From: Halomonas almeriensis
GTDB lineage: Bacteria; Pseudomonadota; Gammaproteobacteria; Pseudomonadales; Halomonadaceae
DNA: 64,000 nucleotides
Assembly (NCBI RefSeq): GCF_030409235.1
Contig: NZ_JAUFPO010000005.1
Coordinates: 62,001-126,000, forward strand
Reading direction: 5' to 3'
The notes under the pieces are model-generated. The model ran no database searches and was not told the DNA's origin. It saw only the letters and a list, made by a program, of their open reading frames with translations. Each line of letters begins with the position of its first letter. Position 1 is the stretch's first letter. The position numbers were made by a program, and so were the translations under genes. Positions 62,830-64,000 of this stretch are shown here, piece after piece.

Positions 62830-64000
62830 ATGGCCAAAACGTCCCTGGACAAGAGCAAGATCAAGATCCTGCTGCTCGAGGGCGTCCACCAGAGCGCGGT
62901 GGACAACTTTCTGAATGCCGGGTACACCAACATCGAGCATCTGCCCACCTCGCTGGACGAGGAAACGCTGATCGAACGGATCCGCGACGTTCACTTCATC
63001 GGCATCCGCTCGCGTACCCAGCTCAATGAACGCGTCTTCGCTGCGGCGGAGAAGCTCGTGGCCGTGGGCTGCTTCTGCATCGGCACCAACCAGGTCGACC
63101 TGGACGCGGCCCTGGTGCGTGGCATTCCGGTGTTCAATGCCCCCTACTCCAACACGCGCTCGGTGGCCGAGCTGGTGCTGGCCGAATCCATCATGCTGCT
63201 GCGCGGCATCCCCGAGAAGAGCGCCAGTGCCCACCAGGGCGGCTGGTTGAAGTCCGCCCGCAATGCCCATGAAGCCCGCGGCAAGAACCTGGGTATCGTC
63301 GGCTACGGCAGCATCGGTGCCCAACTCTCGGTGCTCGCCGAGTCGCTGGGCTTCGATGTCATCTACTATGACGTGGTGACCAAGCTGGGCATGGGCAATG
63401 CCCGCCAGGTGGGCAGCCTCGAGGAACTGCTGGCCAGGGCCGACATCGTCAGCCTGCACGTGCCCGATGTGCCCTCGACGCGCTGGATGATCGGCGAAGA
63501 GCAGATCAACCTGATGAAGCCGGGCGGCATCCTCATCAACGCCTCGCGTGGCAGCGTGGTGGTGATCGAGGCTCTGGCCGAGGCGCTGCGCGCCGGACGC
63601 CTGCACGGGGCGGCCGTCGATGTGTTCCCGGTGGAGCCCAAGAGCAACAACGAGGAATTCGTCAGCCCGTTGCGCGGCCTCAACAACGTCATCCTGACGC
63701 CGCACATCGGCGGCTCGACGCTCGAGGCCCAGGAAAACATCGGCATCGAGGTCTCCGAAAAGCTGGTGACCTTCTCCGACAACGGCACCACCATCACCTC
63801 GGTCAACTTCCCCGAGGTCGCCCTGCCCTCGCACCCCGGCAAGCACCGCTTGCTGCACATCCACGAGAACGTGCCCGGCGTGATGTCGGAGATCAACCGC
63901 GTGCTCTCCGAAGAAGGCATCAACATCCTCGGCCAGTACCTGCAGACCAACGAGAGCATCGGCTATGTGGTCGTCGACGTGGACAAGGAATACGGTCCGC
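62830..64000 (+). CDS. serA: D-3-phosphoglycerate dehydrogenase (3' end missing)
   Basis: Oxidises 3-phosphoglycerate to phosphohydroxypyruvate, the first committed step of serine synthesis. The frame is open from ATG 62830 to the right edge, giving 390 residues of about 410. It shows [32 protein letters not shown], the NAD motif [11 protein letters not shown] (about 157-167), and the catalytic region [14 protein letters not shown]. The C-terminal ACT domain begins [21 protein letters not shown]. This is the E. coli-like short form with feedback-sensitive ACT domain. About the last 20 residues lie outside the window. Confidence 0.95.
   Translation, partial: MAKTSLDKSKIKILLLEGVHQSAVDNFLNAGYTNIEHLPTSLDEETLIERIRDVHFIGIRSRTQLNERVFAAAEKLVAVGCFCIGTNQVDLDAALVRGIPVFNAPYSNTRSVAELVLAESIMLLRGIPEKSASAHQGGWLKSARNAHEARGKNLGIVGYGSIGAQLSVLAESLGFDVIYYDVVTKLGMGNARQVGSLEELLARADIVSLHVPDVPSTRWMIGEEQINLMKPGGILINASRGSVVVIEALAEALRAGRLHGAAVDVFPVEPKSNNEEFVSPLRGLNNVILTPHIGGSTLEAQENIGIEVSEKLVTFSDNGTTITSVNFPEVALPSHPGKHRLLHIHENVPGVMSEINRVLSEEGINILGQYLQTNESIGYVVVDVDKEYGP

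Overview
This 64 kb window is GC-rich, densely packed and looks like conserved chromosome of a Halomonas-type gammaproteobacterium. The strongest pointer is a complete teaABCD locus (ectoine/hydroxyectoine TRAP transporter plus its USP-type regulator) at 32989-36639, whose TeaA and TeaD read almost residue for residue like the Halomonas elongata proteins as I remember them. Other support comes from Pseudomonas-like synteny (argH-lptM-lysA-dapF-DUF484-xerC-yigB, thiS-thiG-trmB, glnK-amtB near comM/ubiK, fpr divergent from finR) and from acidic tails on exported or cytosolic proteins (TeaA, the FKBP isomerase, UbiK). I see no rRNA, tRNA, insertion sequence, prophage or CRISPR array. The ectoine biosynthesis genes are not in the window.

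Layout. 1-6.8 kb: tail of an extensin-like protein, a TSUP permease, gap, pyk-mgsA-pgi (lower glycolysis with the methylglyoxal bypass) and a tandem pair of fluoride-channel genes. 7-14.2 kb: a large MscS-type channel facing the hemCDXY operon. 14.4-20.6 kb: argH to yigB (arginine, lysine/diaminopimelate, chromosome-dimer resolution). 20.6-23.8 kb: engB, cytochrome c4, dsbA and a phosphodiesterase-fold protein. 23.9-27.2 kb: a TRAP transporter in the order Q-M-P. 27.3-32.9 kb: thiD, a tandem universal stress protein, a chalcone-isomerase-like protein, dtd, an ABC-F ATPase and a small conserved protein. 33-37.6 kb: teaABCD and an FKBP isomerase. 37.6-43.9 kb: Sco, an AEC carrier, a candidate Fur-controlled small RNA, a LysR regulator with a divergent EamA exporter, trmB, thiG, thiS and DUF423. 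43.9-49.8 kb: glcB, a hydrolase with a lipoprotein, comM and ubiK. 50-52.3 kb: an NtrC/sigma-54-type promoter driving glnK-amtB, followed by a second P-II gene. 52.4-58.4 kb: fpr/finR, hemE, ribA, a small secreted protein and an NhaC-type antiporter. 58.6-64 kb: djlA, dxs, ispA, xseB, and serA running off the right edge.

Themes that connect the genes. Osmoadaptation: teaABCD, a mechanosensitive channel and a sodium/proton antiporter. Nitrogen sensing: two P-II proteins flanking AmtB under a visible NtrC site and sigma-54 promoter. Haem synthesis is split between hemCDXY and hemE. Thiamine genes sit at thiD and thiSG, and isoprenoid precursor supply at dxs/ispA.

The most interesting non-coding material is of two kinds. 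First, at about 39346-39499 there is a strong promoter with a Fur-box-like sequence between its -35 and -10 elements, followed by about 120 nt with a 5' hairpin, a CU-rich stretch complementary to ribosome-binding sites and a rho-independent terminator. This looks like a RyhB/PrrF-type iron-responsive RNA. Second, there is a composite intergenic repeat of ten 7-bp purine-rich units followed by paired hairpins that each end in GTTCTT. It is present twice (30161-30359 and 52281-52457), both times between convergent genes, with a decayed-looking purine-rich relative at 9444-9556, again between convergent genes.
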